Source: Heterobilharzia americana (taxonomy: Eukaryota; Platyhelminthes; Trematoda; Strigeidida; Schistosomatidae). From it: a stretch of 64,000 bases of DNA. The notes beneath the pieces were generated by a model that made no database searches, was not told the DNA's origin, and saw only the letters and a list, made by a program, of their open reading frames with translations. The position numbers and the translations under genes are program-made. Positions 34,962 to 47,489 of the stretch are shown in pieces; the first letter of the stretch is position 1, and each line of letters starts with the position of its first letter. The stretch spans positions 42,007,491-42,071,490 of the forward strand of contig OX104130.1 in NCBI GenBank assembly GCA_944470555.2, read 5' to 3'.

Positions 34962-35190
34962 GGCTAGCAGTGGAATCTATGACGCGCGTTTCTTCCTTTT
35001 TTGGGACTCGTCAGCTGGATGCACCTGCACCCCAGTCAGTGATGTCGTCCCACTGAGACGCGAACCTCAAACGCCACATCGTTATGCATTAATCTACTGA
35101 GGTAGAAAATCCACCTCTTGAACAACGGGTGTTAGTTATTGTTATTTTTGGTGGTTGTAATTCTTCGTTGTTATACTGGATATAAGGACC
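34962..35190 (-). mobile_element. SMα-like retroposon copy
   Basis: Minus-strand copy with the tRNA-like head (box B-like gaggttcgcgtctc at about 35055-35068), the characteristic gcaggtgcatccagctgacga, the hammerhead, and the end ctagccacggcc. Best preserved of the minus-strand copies. Confidence 0.75.
34975..35020 (-). ncRNA. Hammerhead ribozyme, SMα type
   Basis: Minus strand: core ctgacga (35014-35008), stem II gtcc (35007-35004) against ggaa (34996-34993), gaaa (34992-34989), a cgcgcg stem III and cleavage triplet gtc (34983-34981). Stem I keeps four of six pairs. The closing pair of stem II next to GAAA is G-A where G-C is needed, so cleavage is probably impaired. Confidence 0.65.
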
Positions 35191-35199
35191 TATATCTTA

Positions 35200-38100
35200 A
35201 CACAGGTCAGTCATTTCGATCCAGCATAACAATGGATGCTAACAAATAACCAGAAATAATGGAAATTTCAGGATATAATAACAAGGGGAGAAACGTGAAG
35301 GAAAATCTAGTAGGAAAACTTTATTGAAAAGGAGAGAAAGAAAAGAGGGATAAATAAGACCAAAGAAGAAAAATAGGTCTCAAGAATACTTTCTAGTTAA
35401 TGAAAGGCCAGTGGAGGGGTAAGGTTTTTAAAATACAACGTTCAGACTTACTTGATCTTATGGCTACAGTTTCCTCTATACGGAGAATACGTGCACAATC
35501 GCAGGTGGTAGTCTTTGTAACGCGTCTTGTTACAGTAAAAGCTGTGCAGGCATCCATTTGGTGTCATGTGTCCACTAGATGTGCTAATATATAGAACTTC
35601 TGATGGATTTTACCTCACTTTTTGCAAACGAAGCCGGTAAGTGTTCTCATAACCTGAGTATTATTAGGAAGAAATAACGAATTTCTGATAGCATCAAATT
35701 CATTACTGACCTTATATAAACAATTAGGACTACCATAAATGCCCTTAGAAAAGTCAAAAATATTCTACTGACACTTTACATTGGAATACCAGAAGACAGA
35801 TAATTTCATAGTGAATTTGTTAACCTTCTTACTACAACTTAATCATAACCAATCTATCCAACATCAGAATTTTGTCTTTTAATAAACTAATATTAGCAAA
35901 AAATCGCCAGTAAATGTGAAAATTATATATCTGCTTTTCAGTGTACAATAAACTTCCTGGATATATTGTATGACTGATTCTTAGCTACATAAGATGGATG
36001 CATTTTACACTAAAATAACACTGACTGGATAAAATTATATGCAGTTATGTTGCTATTTGAATTATTAATAGTTTTATTGTGATTATGCAACCGACTTAGG
36101 TGGTTATTAATTTGACCAATGTTTCCCCAATAACCTTGCTCAACTTCTGATTATTCATAGTTTAAACCGTTTACTCTCAACTCTTTAATCTTCTTCAACG
36201 TGATTCAGAAAAATCAGTTGTTTTCACTCAACAGAAATGTCAATCACCCTTCGTTATCTCCCATTTTGCTGTTGAGACACTTAACAGTCAATAATAAGAG
36301 CTAGCAGGTTAACTGGTTGAATTCCAAAGACTTGATTTCACAACCAAAGCTTATAAACAGCTGGTGATATTTTATAGAATAAAATAAAAACATTTCATTG
36401 TAAAGGAATAGGTCACCAGTGGTGAATCAGTGTAGCCATCCAAGCCTTACAGTCAGCAGTGATAGAATTTTATCGGTAGGATTTACGGTATAGTGTCGAA
36501 GCTTAGTGATCTGACACTATGTTGCATTCCATTTTTATTTCAGAAATCTACATCTGTTAAACATCGATAGCTAATTTATGTATGAAATTCAATCCTTTGT
36601 GGTACCAGCCACATTATGAATAGAATACTGCTTAGGTTTTTACTTTCAGCACGGAATAAAAGTTGGAATTACAAATGCATCTTACAGTTGACAGCAAACA
36701 TGCACGAAGCCTATATTTTAGGTTTTTTGCTGACTCACAGCATCTAACATCTTGTGATGTAAATTAACTTCCGTGTCTTGAAAGCAATTTATCGGAAAAT
36801 AAAAGCAGTGAAGTGAGTTTTAAATAATACAGATGTAAAGAACAAACTTTGAAACAGATGTTTCATTTGCAGACTTGTACAAGAATTTTAATACGCGGAT
36901 ATGCGACTGAACTTAGTGAAAATCAAGTTTTTTAGGTATTATTCTTAACGCAGTTATAAACTGGACTAAACAATGAAAGTGTTTTGAGGAATTACTTACA
37001 AAATCTTACCAGTTTTATCATAGTGGCCTTCTGTCAGAGTTAACTCAGGGACATGCCCAGTAAAGCTGGACGCATTTCGAATGAGATAATTTATTGTTTG
37101 TCCCAATTCGGTCTCGAACACTGAAGTTTTTCTGAGCATAATACATGCACTTCTGTGCTTATTTTACGGCTGCTTTTCAAGCTCTTTTTAAGAAATCCAA
37201 TGTCACTATGAAACATTGGATCGGGATTTCAGACACAAAATCACAGAATATTGACCATTCTCAATTAAGTATACTCAGTTGAGTATTACCGTTATTAGGC
37301 CTGACTTGTTCTCCTGAATCAAGTGAAAAAAAATGGAAATTCATTAACTCAAGTGAATAGCAACCAACTGACGAGCTGTGAATTTTTATAAAAGAATTCT
37401 ACCCGAACGTAATTTGTAACATACTCTTGATAAGTACGTATTAGGAGAATAAGCAACTAAAAGTCTCTGGTCATCTCTGGATGTCTAATCAACTCTTTCA
37501 TTGTTATTGTTACTTTAACAATGTCATTTTCTTATGACAGTCAGTAAGTATTGTGTATTGCGTAGTATTAATTTAATTGAATATGTTATTAGAAAAGAAG
37601 TAACATGATCAACATGCAAGTCACTTTGAGCCATCTAGTAGTTTTATAACTTGATAAAAACGTATTCAAACACAACAAAACTCATTCATTTTCTTTCTTT
37701 TTTAGCTGAATAGAGATAATTTTTCCCATCACACAAATACTTTGCTGAATTTAAAAGCGAAGCGATAACAATACCAAAAAACGTTGATCGCATATGCGTA
37801 TACAATGAGTCAAAAGACTGTTGAGAAAAAGACACTTGATGGGCTCACTTCACTTTTAATGATAAAGAACTAATGTGCGACAGTCACAATTCTTTCAACA
37901 AAAACTTTATTTAAGATATTTTTAAGATTTCATATTTAGAAACGTTTTATTGATCATTTTCTTTTGATTTGTGAAAAATACTGAGCTTCACACTAAAGAT
38001 TTGCCGGAAAAGGTAACTGACGAAACTTTTTTCAAGCAGAAGTCAGAAAATGCCATATATTCATGTCTTTATAATGCTTCAGAAATCTCAAATCCTGGAT

Positions 38101-39255
38101 GCAAAATATGATTTTGAGTACTAATGAAGCATGAACACAATTCAAAGGTTCCGTATGTGAAGTTTAACGATAGAAGTGAAACTTGTTTTGCCAACAGAAA
38201 TTGTTCTGTAACGTTTTTCGGTTGGAAGCCAATGGGATCTACTTGACGACTTTTCTGACTCTGCACCACAGGCTGAATACTGACTCGTACAGTTCGTAAA
38301 AAGTGTTTAGAAGGATTAATTACTGTCAGACGACAAACTTCGAAACATTTGATGCTACATAAGAGTAATAATAGATTGCTAGCTATTGTATGTAATTGAA
38401 TAAATTCGCTCAACAAAAAACCCATTATGAAAAATTTTCGTTTTAATAAGTCATACTGCCAAAGTAGTGAGACGACATTTTGCCTAATATTAGCATTTCA
38501 ATTTTGTTGTTGAATTCACTGAGTTTTGGTGAAACCGAGGTATCTTCGAGGTTTGCAATCATAAATATAGATATGCTGCCAAAAATGTCTTTATTAATTC
38601 ACATTTTCATTAAAAATTCATCTTAACAACTGCAAAAGTGCAACAGTTTTCTATTTTATGCATGCATCAGCGGGAAACATTTTTCACATGAATATAACAC
38701 TAAGATTAAAAAAATTTTCGGCAACTACCTTTTCAAGAATATTTCTAAAACCATGGGAGTTTTCATGCTCATTATTTTCACACAAAGATAGCATCATTAG
38801 TACTGGTTCACTGTTAATAATTCGACAGTATCAAAAAAATGTTCACAGACATTCAGTAATAACCAAAAAATATTTTACCCCTTTCATTCATGCATATATC
38901 ACTAAACTACAGTGCAGCATCCTGAAATATCAAAGAACCGAAAGCTATTCCAATCTTTCTGCAGGCATTTAAAGTAGGATTGGTAAAACAGATATTTCCG
39001 TGATTAGAAAAGCGCTGACCTGCTGATACTTATTAGGAAGTGCATCACAAATTCCCCGTTTTTCAACAGATAAAGAATAAATAATCTATCTACCTTAATT
39101 ACAGGTTACCTAACAAGGAGCTTGTTTCGAAGTGGAAACATAAAAAACAAAAACATAAAAAACTGAGTAATGTCTAAAATGCGAAATAAAAATATTTAAT
39201 AAATGATGGATTGCTGATTAACATAATAATAAGAGTTGAAATCTAATAGTATATA
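35200..39255. other. No gene recognised
   Basis: AT-rich. A box-B-like gtgttcgagacc on the minus strand near 37117 has no partner box A. Frames at 38069-38425 (minus) and 38658-38972 have no recognisable domain. An imperfect 12-bp inverted repeat (gttatactggat / atccagcataac) spans 35173-35230. Confidence 0.5.
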
Positions 39256-39271
39256 ACAAATCAATAAATCA

Positions 39272-41129
39272 AACCTCGCCTAGTTTACTAGTTCAGTAGT
39301 TACTACTCGGTTAGCAGCCCCCATTAAGAGGAAAGGTTGGATGTGAGCCGAGCATAACCATCCCGTAAAAACAATACAATCTCCAAAGAAACTCCAAAGC
39401 ACAAAAAATATAAAAAATGAAAATAAACTTATTCCTCACTGGAATCGGAGAGACGAAATGACGCCTGTTGGTGAAAGCCTTCGTAAGCCAATTGGCCGAT
39501 GCATCTTCTCTCTCGCGCCTGATCAAAGCAAAAGTGATTATGGAGACATGGAATGTCTGTACAATGTTTAAAGCTGGCTGACTGGCTGGGAAGACTGCCC
39601 ATATTGCAGAAGAGAAGAGAAGAGAAGATATGGCACAGAAGTACTAGGAATCTGCAGGGAATCAGCAGATGGAATGGAAGTGGACTCTCCAAACTGTCAA
39701 CCGGAGAGTCACTAATCTACTCCGGTATTGTCACCCGGACGACGATCACAAGAAGAATGAGGCAGTGCCTATCATGATGTCTTCAAGAGTATCGATGACT
39801 CTGATGAAGTGAGAGCCAATCTCCTCCTCCAGGAAAGTGACAACAAGATTCAAACCAAAAGGAAGCGGAGTCACATTCATAAAATGCTACGCTAGGCTAC
39901 ACACCTACAAATAATGCACGCGTACAAAAAGCAAAGAAGAAGAAATACTATAGACAACCACAACCAGTAATGGAAAAGACCCCACCCACCAAACATGGTG
40001 AAATCAAAATTCTAATGGGTGGGGTGACATGCATGCTAAACTGGGAGCAGACAACTCAGGACGAAAACCAATCATGGATCGAGAGGCACTCGGTGGAATA
40101 CAGGAGAATGGAGAACTGTTTGCATATTCAGCGATGATTTAGTGATTGGAGATGGTATGTACAAACACAAGGATACTCACAAAGCGACATGGATTCGATT
40201 TCACCAGATGGACACACTACACTAAAAATCAGATCGACTTCATCTCAATGTGAAGAAAGTGGACACTCAGCCTACTTGACACAAGGTCAAGAAGAGGAGC
40301 AGATATAGGATCACACCACTCACTATCTAGTGCAAGACATTGAATACGCAACTTCCTTCAGGTGAACGTAGAGAATACAGAGGTGATAGAGATACCCAAC
40401 CGACAACAACAAGCACGAAGCACCACCAATGGGAGAAACCTAAAGAAAATTGTCTCTTTCACCTACCCACCTACCTACCTAGTCAGCAACTACAAGTGTG
40501 GCACGGATGAGGACGCCGAAACCAGGATCTGAAGGACAGCAAGAAAGGCATTCCTGCATTGATGTGAAATCAGTGTGGAGACCTACTACTGCACTGCACT
40601 GCACTGAACATAAAGAAAAAGATCCGGATTTTCGACATTAAGTCGGTAAAGCCAATGCTTCTATGTGATGGCTGAGAGACGTGGCATGTTACGAAAAGCA
40701 TTTCCAACAAACTACAGACACACATCAACAGCTGCCGTCTATGCTCACTCAGTTTTGAAGATCAGATCAGATGGCCAGAGTAATTAGAATAAGCAAAAAG
40801 GAACTCTACCTGGTTGGCAGCTACCAACTAAAAACCCTTTGCTCAAAAAAATATGAAGAAGAAAGTGGAGAAGGATTGGATTGAGCACAAACTGAGAAGA
40901 TCGTTTAAGGACATCACGCGTCATGCCCTCGAGTGGAACTCAAAGGGTACATGAGGTGTTGGGTGTCCGAGGCGAAGGTGATATGGAGGAGATTATGTGA
41001 GGGAAAAGTGAAAGCTTGTGGTCATTCGTGAAGTCAGATTGAAAAGACTGCAGAGCAGAGAGTGAAATGGGGACGTGCTATTGAAGCCCTATGCTTCACT
41101 GGAAACTCAAATTGAAAGCAGTAAAAATT
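39272..41129 (+). mobile_element. RTE-like LINE copy R5, internally deleted
   Basis: Plus-strand RTE copy with its 5' region (39.27-39.54 kb), decayed endonuclease (39.55-40.33 kb), and then a direct jump near 40340 to the carboxy-terminal part. The endonuclease reads NVCTMFKAG at the start and GADIGSHHSLSSA at the end, so SDH is SHH. The linker and the whole RT domain are deleted. A 13-base repeat aatcaataaatca at 39259-39271 and 41130-41142 flanks the copy and may be its target duplication. It matches R7 at about 99% over roughly 1.77 kb, including the deletion junction. Could only have moved with RT supplied in trans. Confidence 0.8.
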
Positions 41130-41144
41130 AATCAATAAATCATC

Positions 41145-41795
41145 TAATTATGGACTAATTGATCAGTTGAGAGTTGGACAGTTTTTCCTGCTGAAAACAC
41201 AGTGAATTTGAAGTGATTATTCATATTCTCTAAAATATCTAGACTCCACCAGCGAGTATTGTCTCATTAATTTTTGAAAATGAAGTGTCATGAAATGCGA
41301 ATATTTTGGCTTATTATAAAAACGAAAATGTAATTTTTGAATCTAATTGGAATTAAATCTTCAGATCCTACACAAATTACAAGTCATTAACTGCTTATAT
41401 ATGGATGTACGTTGTAATGTGCCAAGATGATTACATTTAATACCCCCAATAACAGGCCTCATCGGAAAAATGAATTCCAACCTAAAAAGCAAGATAGAAT
41501 TAGTCTAGCGTTTAAAGGTGACTAGCTTCGAGAAGTGATTCCCGGAGTTGTAATGAGAAGTTGTGAGCAGTGGAGTCAGTCGAGCTGAAGCTTTCGCCAG
41601 CCAGAACAATTTGGTTACATAATTTTAACGAAAGTGACTTAAAATCACCAACTATCAACAGTGTTGGTTCATATGCCAAAAGCGCTTACGCTGAAATATA
41701 AGTACTTGTTTTAGGGAGTACTTAAGAGTGAGAAACAGTCAATCAACATGATAATCTAATAGACTAGTTTGACGTGGTAAATTTGCCCATTGACT
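41145..41795. other. No gene recognised
   Basis: AT-rich spacer between R5 and R6. No feature recognised. Confidence 0.5.
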
Positions 41796-41799
41796 GCAA

Positions 41800-43290
41800 G
41801 AAGGCCTATCTTGTCAAATACCTGAACAAAGGAGACGAAAGCCTTTACAAGAACTGGTGAGGAATCATGCTCCATCCCTGTCCACCCAAAGCAAGCAAAA
41901 TATCAAGCCGCATCATCCTGGAGAGAATAAAAAATATGCTCGATACGAAATTACAATCGCAACAGGCTGCCTGGTTTCGGGAAAAACAAACTGTATGCTC
42001 ACCAAATTGCAACACTTCATCACGCATCATCGAAGAACGGAGCATAGAATGACAGTCAACTCTTCATCTTAACTCAACCTATTCGAATTTGAAAAGGCGT
42101 TCGACAGCGTCGACCAAGAGATAATTTGTTAACTGCTTCAACACTACGGAATACCACAAACCTATATCAATCTCATTCAACAACTATATGAGACGCCACA
42201 TGCCAAGTAATTCACAATGGACAGCCCAGCTCAGTGACGTCTTGAAGTGAAGACAGGGGATAGGAGTAAAACAATGCTGTCTACTAACACCTGACTGTGG
42301 TCGACTGGACTGGATCATGCAAGAAACTGTGAGGAGCTGTGAGAAGAGGGTGGTAGGTAGAAGATTTGAATTTCGCCGATGACATGCGCCTGATGTCACA
42401 CAAACTTGAAGATCTACAGGGGGAAACTAACAAGTTGACAGGAGAGGCAGGGCAGGGCAAAGCAGGGCATGGCAGCGAAGATGGAACTTTCTTCAGGTGA
42501 ATGTAGAGAAGACAGAGGTGATGAAGATATCCAACCAGCAACACCACTACCACCACCACCACCAACAACAACAACAAGAACAAGCTCCAATCACCATCAA
42601 CGGAAGAAACTTAAAGGAAGTAACCTCCTTCACCTATCAAGGCAGCACAGTCTCAACTACAGGTGGCACAGGCACAGACAAGGACGTCAAAGCCAGCCAG
42701 CATCGGAAAGACAGCAAGACAGGTGTTCATTAGTCTGAAACCAGTGTGGAGATCTCCTGCACTCAGCATAAAGAGTGAACGAGATCCGGATTTTCAACAC
42801 TAAGTCAGTGAAGTCAGTGCTCCTGTATGGCTCAGAGACTTGGCGCGTTACGAAAGGCATTTCCAACAAACTGTAGACAGCCATCAACAACTGCTAACAC
42901 CGGCTGGTTACTGAAGCTCAGATGGCCAGAATAGTGAGGATAAGCAACATGGAACTCTGGCTGGCTGGCAACGAACCAACGAAGCAAGAACCGTTCGCTC
43001 AACAAATATGCAGTTGAAGGAAGTGTAGATGGGTTGGACTGGGCATGCACTGAGAAGACTATTCGTGGACATCACGCTGCAGGCCAGGCATTCGAGTGGA
43101 ACTCATATGGGAAGGGACGAGTTGGGTGTCTGAGGTGAGGGTGACATGGAGGAGATCGTGCGAGGATTAAATGAGAGTTTGTGGGCTGTAATGGAGCTAG
43201 GTTGAAAATATTTCAGAGAACAGAGTGGAATGGAGACGTTCTAGTGAAGCCCTATTTTTCACTAGGAACCCGAAGGACAAATAATAATGA
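41800..43290 (+). mobile_element. RTE-like LINE copy R6, 5'-truncated
   Basis: Plus-strand copy starting within the RT (KAYLVKYLNKGDESLYKNW, reading across a frame change). Motif A reads EFEKAFDSVDQEIIC followed by a stop. The catalytic box is FADD at 42374-42385. The next blocks are MSHKLEDLQGETNKLTGEA, GRNLKEVTSFTYQGSTVSTT, GSETWRVTKGISNKL and LFTRNPKDK near the end. It shares with R8 a purine-rich aggcagggcagggca block and a collapsed motif B region, so both come from one subfamily. Several frameshifts. Inactive. Confidence 0.85.
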
Positions 43291-43311
43291 TATTGAGTAA
43301 TGATGGGCAAT

Positions 43312-43478
43312 GGTAGCATTGGAATCCAAAATGCGCATGTCGTCCCGTTTGGGACTTGCCAGGCGGATATTCCTGCCTCCTAGTGAGTGTTGTCCCCGCC
43401 GGGACTCGGACTCGATGGCGATTTCTTCAAACGCCAGAGCGTTATCCACTACGCCACCGAGCCACGATTGACATTGCA
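43312..43478 (-). mobile_element. SMα-like retroposon copy with full tRNA-like head
   Basis: Minus strand: box A tggcgtagtgg (43456-43446), the segment aacgctctggcgtttgaaga, box B around atcgagtccgagtccc (43416-43401), then the hammerhead region. The ribozyme core is degenerate: cctggcaa where CUGANGA is expected and gaca for gaaa. It lies about 20 bases beyond the 3' end of R6. Confidence 0.75.
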
Positions 43479-43494
43479 GGACGATCATTATTCA

Positions 43495-44705
43495 TGCGGA
43501 TAAGTGTTCACTTTTTCGTGATCCCGGATTTGAGGTTTGTGCGACTTATTTGTTCATACCTTTAAAATTATTCGCTAGTTGCTATTTCGTATCATATTCA
43601 GATTTTGTCAAAATATTATTGTCCTATGTTTTTCAGCCACTAAACTCAGAGGGTTCTTGTTTATGATAAATGCAATATAAAAGCATTATGTTCAAGGTTC
43701 TGCATTTGGTTATTATTTCTTTTGAGCTTAGTGAACAACTTATTCGTTTCAAATACAATTCGGCAAGTTCACACTACAACTCAGCTCAGCATTATCTCTC
43801 CTAGATTTCGTGGGATTTCAGTATTCAGAAGATCATTCGTCGATCAAATGATGAGTTTTATCTACTTATTTTGACGACATGTAATGATAAGCAAGAACTG
43901 CATTCTTGATGATGTTTAGTTGGATTACTGTTAACAATAACAGTTAAAAATGTCAGTCGAAATCATATCGTAGAAATTAAACGTCTTCATTAGGTGAATT
44001 TGACGTTGCTTATTTAGCCTATTTGTAGTTAAAATATGACTCCACCTAGGAAGTTTTTGTGCTAATATCAAACTTAAAGGTTGTTTGAAAATCAAATACT
44101 GAATTACTTAATGAAGGTATCATCAAACCACCATCTTGTTTTATAGTCAGTGATCACAGTTTGTGGGAAGCTTTATGATCTGACAAATGCCGAGGTATTT
44201 AGAATAAACAGTATTTCAACTTATCTGCATATAAACAATATCATGACAGATTAGGTTCGGTTGAATGATTCAGTTACGCTTTTTTAGCTGATGAATATCC
44301 AATTATATATTTTATTAAACATATTGGTGCAAATATTTGTCAAAGAATCCTTGATCATACCATAAATTATGAATATATACATCAAATTAATTGCAAGCGA
44401 AGCAGATTCAGATACGTCAGTAGATTAGCGGAATTCAAGTGGTTTGTCAAGATTGTCAGTGGTTCATTTCAGACATGCCGAAAATAATAGTTTTATTACA
44501 TTTATTTACATTATGCTTTTAAAACTGAAATAACATCAAAATGATCCCAATTTTCAGCTTATTCGAATTGTTAGATCACCTCTTCAGTGTTAATGAGAGC
44601 ACAAGCGAGTTATCCTAATTCTGTTAGGACAAACCAATAATACAAGAAGTGGATTTTGAAAATCACTTTATTATATGTTCTGTCACTGAACCGAAAACTG
44701 ATAAC
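43495..44705. other. No gene recognised
   Basis: AT-rich spacer. No feature recognised. Confidence 0.5.
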
Positions 44706-44709
44706 CAAT

Positions 44710-45110
44710 ATTTTGAGGGAGTTGTGGGGATTTGGAAATATTTCAAGTATTTATTCATCGTAGACTGACATCAGCTGGAGGAATGAAGGAAACCTGGGAG
44801 CACTGGACAGCTATTTCGTCCTAGTATAGAACTCTTCAACAGGAGGACGGTTACTTAACGATGACATTGGGTGGCGGTCGAGCTATATCATGAGCTGACA
44901 GAAGTTGGAAATATGGATCATTGGATTCTGATCCAGTGGCTGAATGGTAACGTGCTGGCCAGGAAACCTGAAGTTAGTGGGTTGGATCCCTGACAGGGTC
45001 GTGGGTGTGCACTGCTGAGGGGTCCCACACTAGGACGAAATAGCTGTCCATTGCTCTTAGGTTCCCTTTGTTCCCCCAACTGATGTCAGTCTATGATGAA
45101 CAACAACTTG
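44710..45110 (+). mobile_element. SINE-like family 2, composite inverted unit
   Basis: Two family pieces head to head. 44710-44836 is a minus-strand 3' end: family tail, gactgacatcagctgg, gagcactggacagctatttc and a degenerate hammerhead. 44837-45110 is a plus-strand copy: tRNA-like head with box A tggctgaatggt (44937-44948) and box B gggttggatccc (44979-44990), then a hammerhead whose core is ctgaggg (45015-45021), a perfect gtcc/ggac stem II, gaaa (45037-45040), gtc cleavage triplet, and the end ccaactgatgtcagtctatg. The core mutation (A9 to G) should abolish cleavage. The plus part matches 59049-59322 closely. Confidence 0.7.
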
Positions 45111-45114
45111 ATTA

Positions 45115-45645
45115 TTAGTAGTTTGACCAATCTCAGTTGAATGTATTCAACCATAACCTTTACTGGAGAATGCAGAAGAGTTTTTCGATGAAATTATACT
45201 TTTTGAATAAACTGATGGTAACTATCATTAGTTTGTCAGAAATTAAGATAATAGCACGTGAATGCCACTTAGTTGAGCGGTGACAATGAGTAGTGGTACG
45301 TTAATTTCCTATAACAATAATACGACCATGAAATAGTGGAATAAACTAAACAGGTATGAAGGTTTATGTAGATATTAGGTTGATGTGTAGAATACGATCA
45401 CACAAAATAGTGAAAAACGTTACGATACGTTCATATGTAACATATGTATCAATCAGTCATAGAGACAAAACATTGAGATACTTCAGACAACTGCAAGAAT
45501 ACACGTTACGTGGCTAGTTATTTCCAAAAACTACTTTAATGCACTCAGAAACATTCAAGCCTCATTTCGTCAAACATTCCTATATGACGGTGACATAAAC
45601 CTCAATAAAAACCCGTAACCAATAAATTTATTTATAATTAGCGCT
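45115..45645. other. No gene recognised
   Basis: AT-rich spacer before R7. No feature recognised. Confidence 0.5.
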
Positions 45646-45647
45646 TG

Positions 45648-47480
45648 GGTTCCTAGTGGAGCATAAGGCTTCAATAGCACGTCCCCATTTCACTCTCTGC
45701 TCTGCAGTCTTTTCAATCTGACTTCACGAATGACCACAAGCTTTCACTTTTCCCTCACATAATCTCCTCCATATCACCTTCGCCTCGGACACCCAACACC
45801 TCATGTACCCTTTGAGTTCCACTCGAGGGCATGACGCGTGATGTCCTTAAACGATCTTCTCAGTTTGTGCTCAATCCAATCCTTCTCCACTTTCTTCTTC
45901 ATATTTTTTGAGCAAAGGGTTTTTAGTTGGTAGCTGCCAACCAGGTAGAGTTCCTTTTTGCTTATTCTAATTACTCTGGCCATCTGATCTGATCTTCAAA
46001 ACTGAGTGAGCATAGACGGCAGCTGTTGATGTGTGTCTGTAGTTTGTTGGAAATGCTTTTTGTAACATGCCACGTCTCTCAGCCATCACATAGAAGCATT
46101 GGCTTTACCGACTTAATGTCGAAAATCCGGATCTTTTTCTTTATGTTCAGTGCAGTGCAGTGCAGTAGGTCTCCACACTGATTTCACATCAATGCAGGAA
46201 TGCCTTCTTGCTGTCCTTCAGATCCTGGTTTCGGCGTCCTCATCCGTGCCACCACTTGTAGTTGCTGACTAGGTAGGTAGGTGGGTAGGTGAAAGAGACA
46301 ATTTTCTTTAGGTTTCTCCCATTGGTGGTGCTTCGTGCTTGTTGTTGTCGGTTGGGTATCTCTATCACCTCTGTATTCTCTACGTTCACCTGAAGGAAGT
46401 TGCGTATTCAATGTCTTGCACTAGATAGTGAGTGGTGTGATCCTATATCTGCTCCTCTTCTTGACCTTGTGTCAAGTAGGCTGAGTGTCCACTTTCTTCA
46501 CATTGAGATGAAGTCGATCTGATTTTTAGTGTAGTGTGTCCATCTGGTGAAATCGAATCCATGTCGCTTTGTGAGTATCCTTGTGTTTGTACATACCATC
46601 TCCAATCACTAAATCATCGCTGAATATGCAAACAGTTCTCCATTCTCCTGTATTCCACCGAGTGCCTCTCGATCCATGATTGGTTTTCGTCCTGAGTTGT
46701 CTGCTCCCAGTTTAGCATGCATGTCACCCCACCCATTAGAATTTTGATTTCACCATGTTTGGTGGGTGGGGTCTTTTCCATTACTGGTTGTGGTTGTCTA
46801 TAGTATTTCTTCTTCTTTGCTTTTTGTACGCGTGCATTATTTGTAGGTGTGTAGCCTAGCGTAGCATTTTATGAATGTGACTCCGCTTCCTTTTGGTTTG
46901 AATCTTGTTGTCACTTTCCTGGAGGAGGAGATTGGCTCTCACCTCATCAGAGTCATCGATACTCTTGAGGACATCATGATAGTCACTGCCTCATTCTTCT
47001 TGTGATCGTCGTCCGGGTGACAATACCGGAGTAGATTAGTGACTCTCCGGTTGACAGTTTGGAGAGTCCACTTCCATTCCATCTGCTGATTCCCTGCAGA
47101 TTCCTAGTACTTCTGTGCCATATCTTCTCTTCTCTTCTCTTCTGCAATATGGGCAGTCTTCCCAGCCAGTCAGCCAGCTTTAAACATTGTACGGACATTC
47201 CATGTCTCCATAATCACTTTTGCTTTGATCAGGCGCGAGAGAGAAGATGCATCGGCCAATTGGCTTACGGAAGGCTTTCACCAACAGGCGTCATTTCGTC
47301 TCTCCGATTCCAGTGAGGAATAAGTTTATTTTCATTTTTTATATTTTTTGTGCTTTGGAGTTTCTTTGGAGATTGTATTGTTTTTACGGGATGGTTATGC
47401 TCGGCTCACACCCAACCTTTCCTCTTAATGGGGGCTGCTAACCGGCCAGTTACTGGTGTACTCGTAAAGCAGAGTGAGGC
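45648..47480 (-). mobile_element. RTE-like LINE copy R7, internally deleted
   Basis: Minus-strand mirror of R5. It has the 5' region (47.48-47.2 kb), decayed endonuclease (47.2-46.43 kb), the same junction near 46405 that removes linker and RT, and the carboxy-terminal part including ISKKELYLVGSYQLKTL and RHALEWNSKGT, ending at about 45648. Differences from R5 are few: a C insertion near 47272, substitutions near 46985 and 46940, and then clear divergence at both extreme ends (47443-47480 and 45650-45690). Confidence 0.8.
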
Positions 47481-47489
47481 TGCGATGAA

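Noticed and set aside
38658..38972. 104-codon plus-strand frame
   Set aside because: No motif, no homology recognised, basic and Ser/Ile-rich as expected of random AT-rich sequence.
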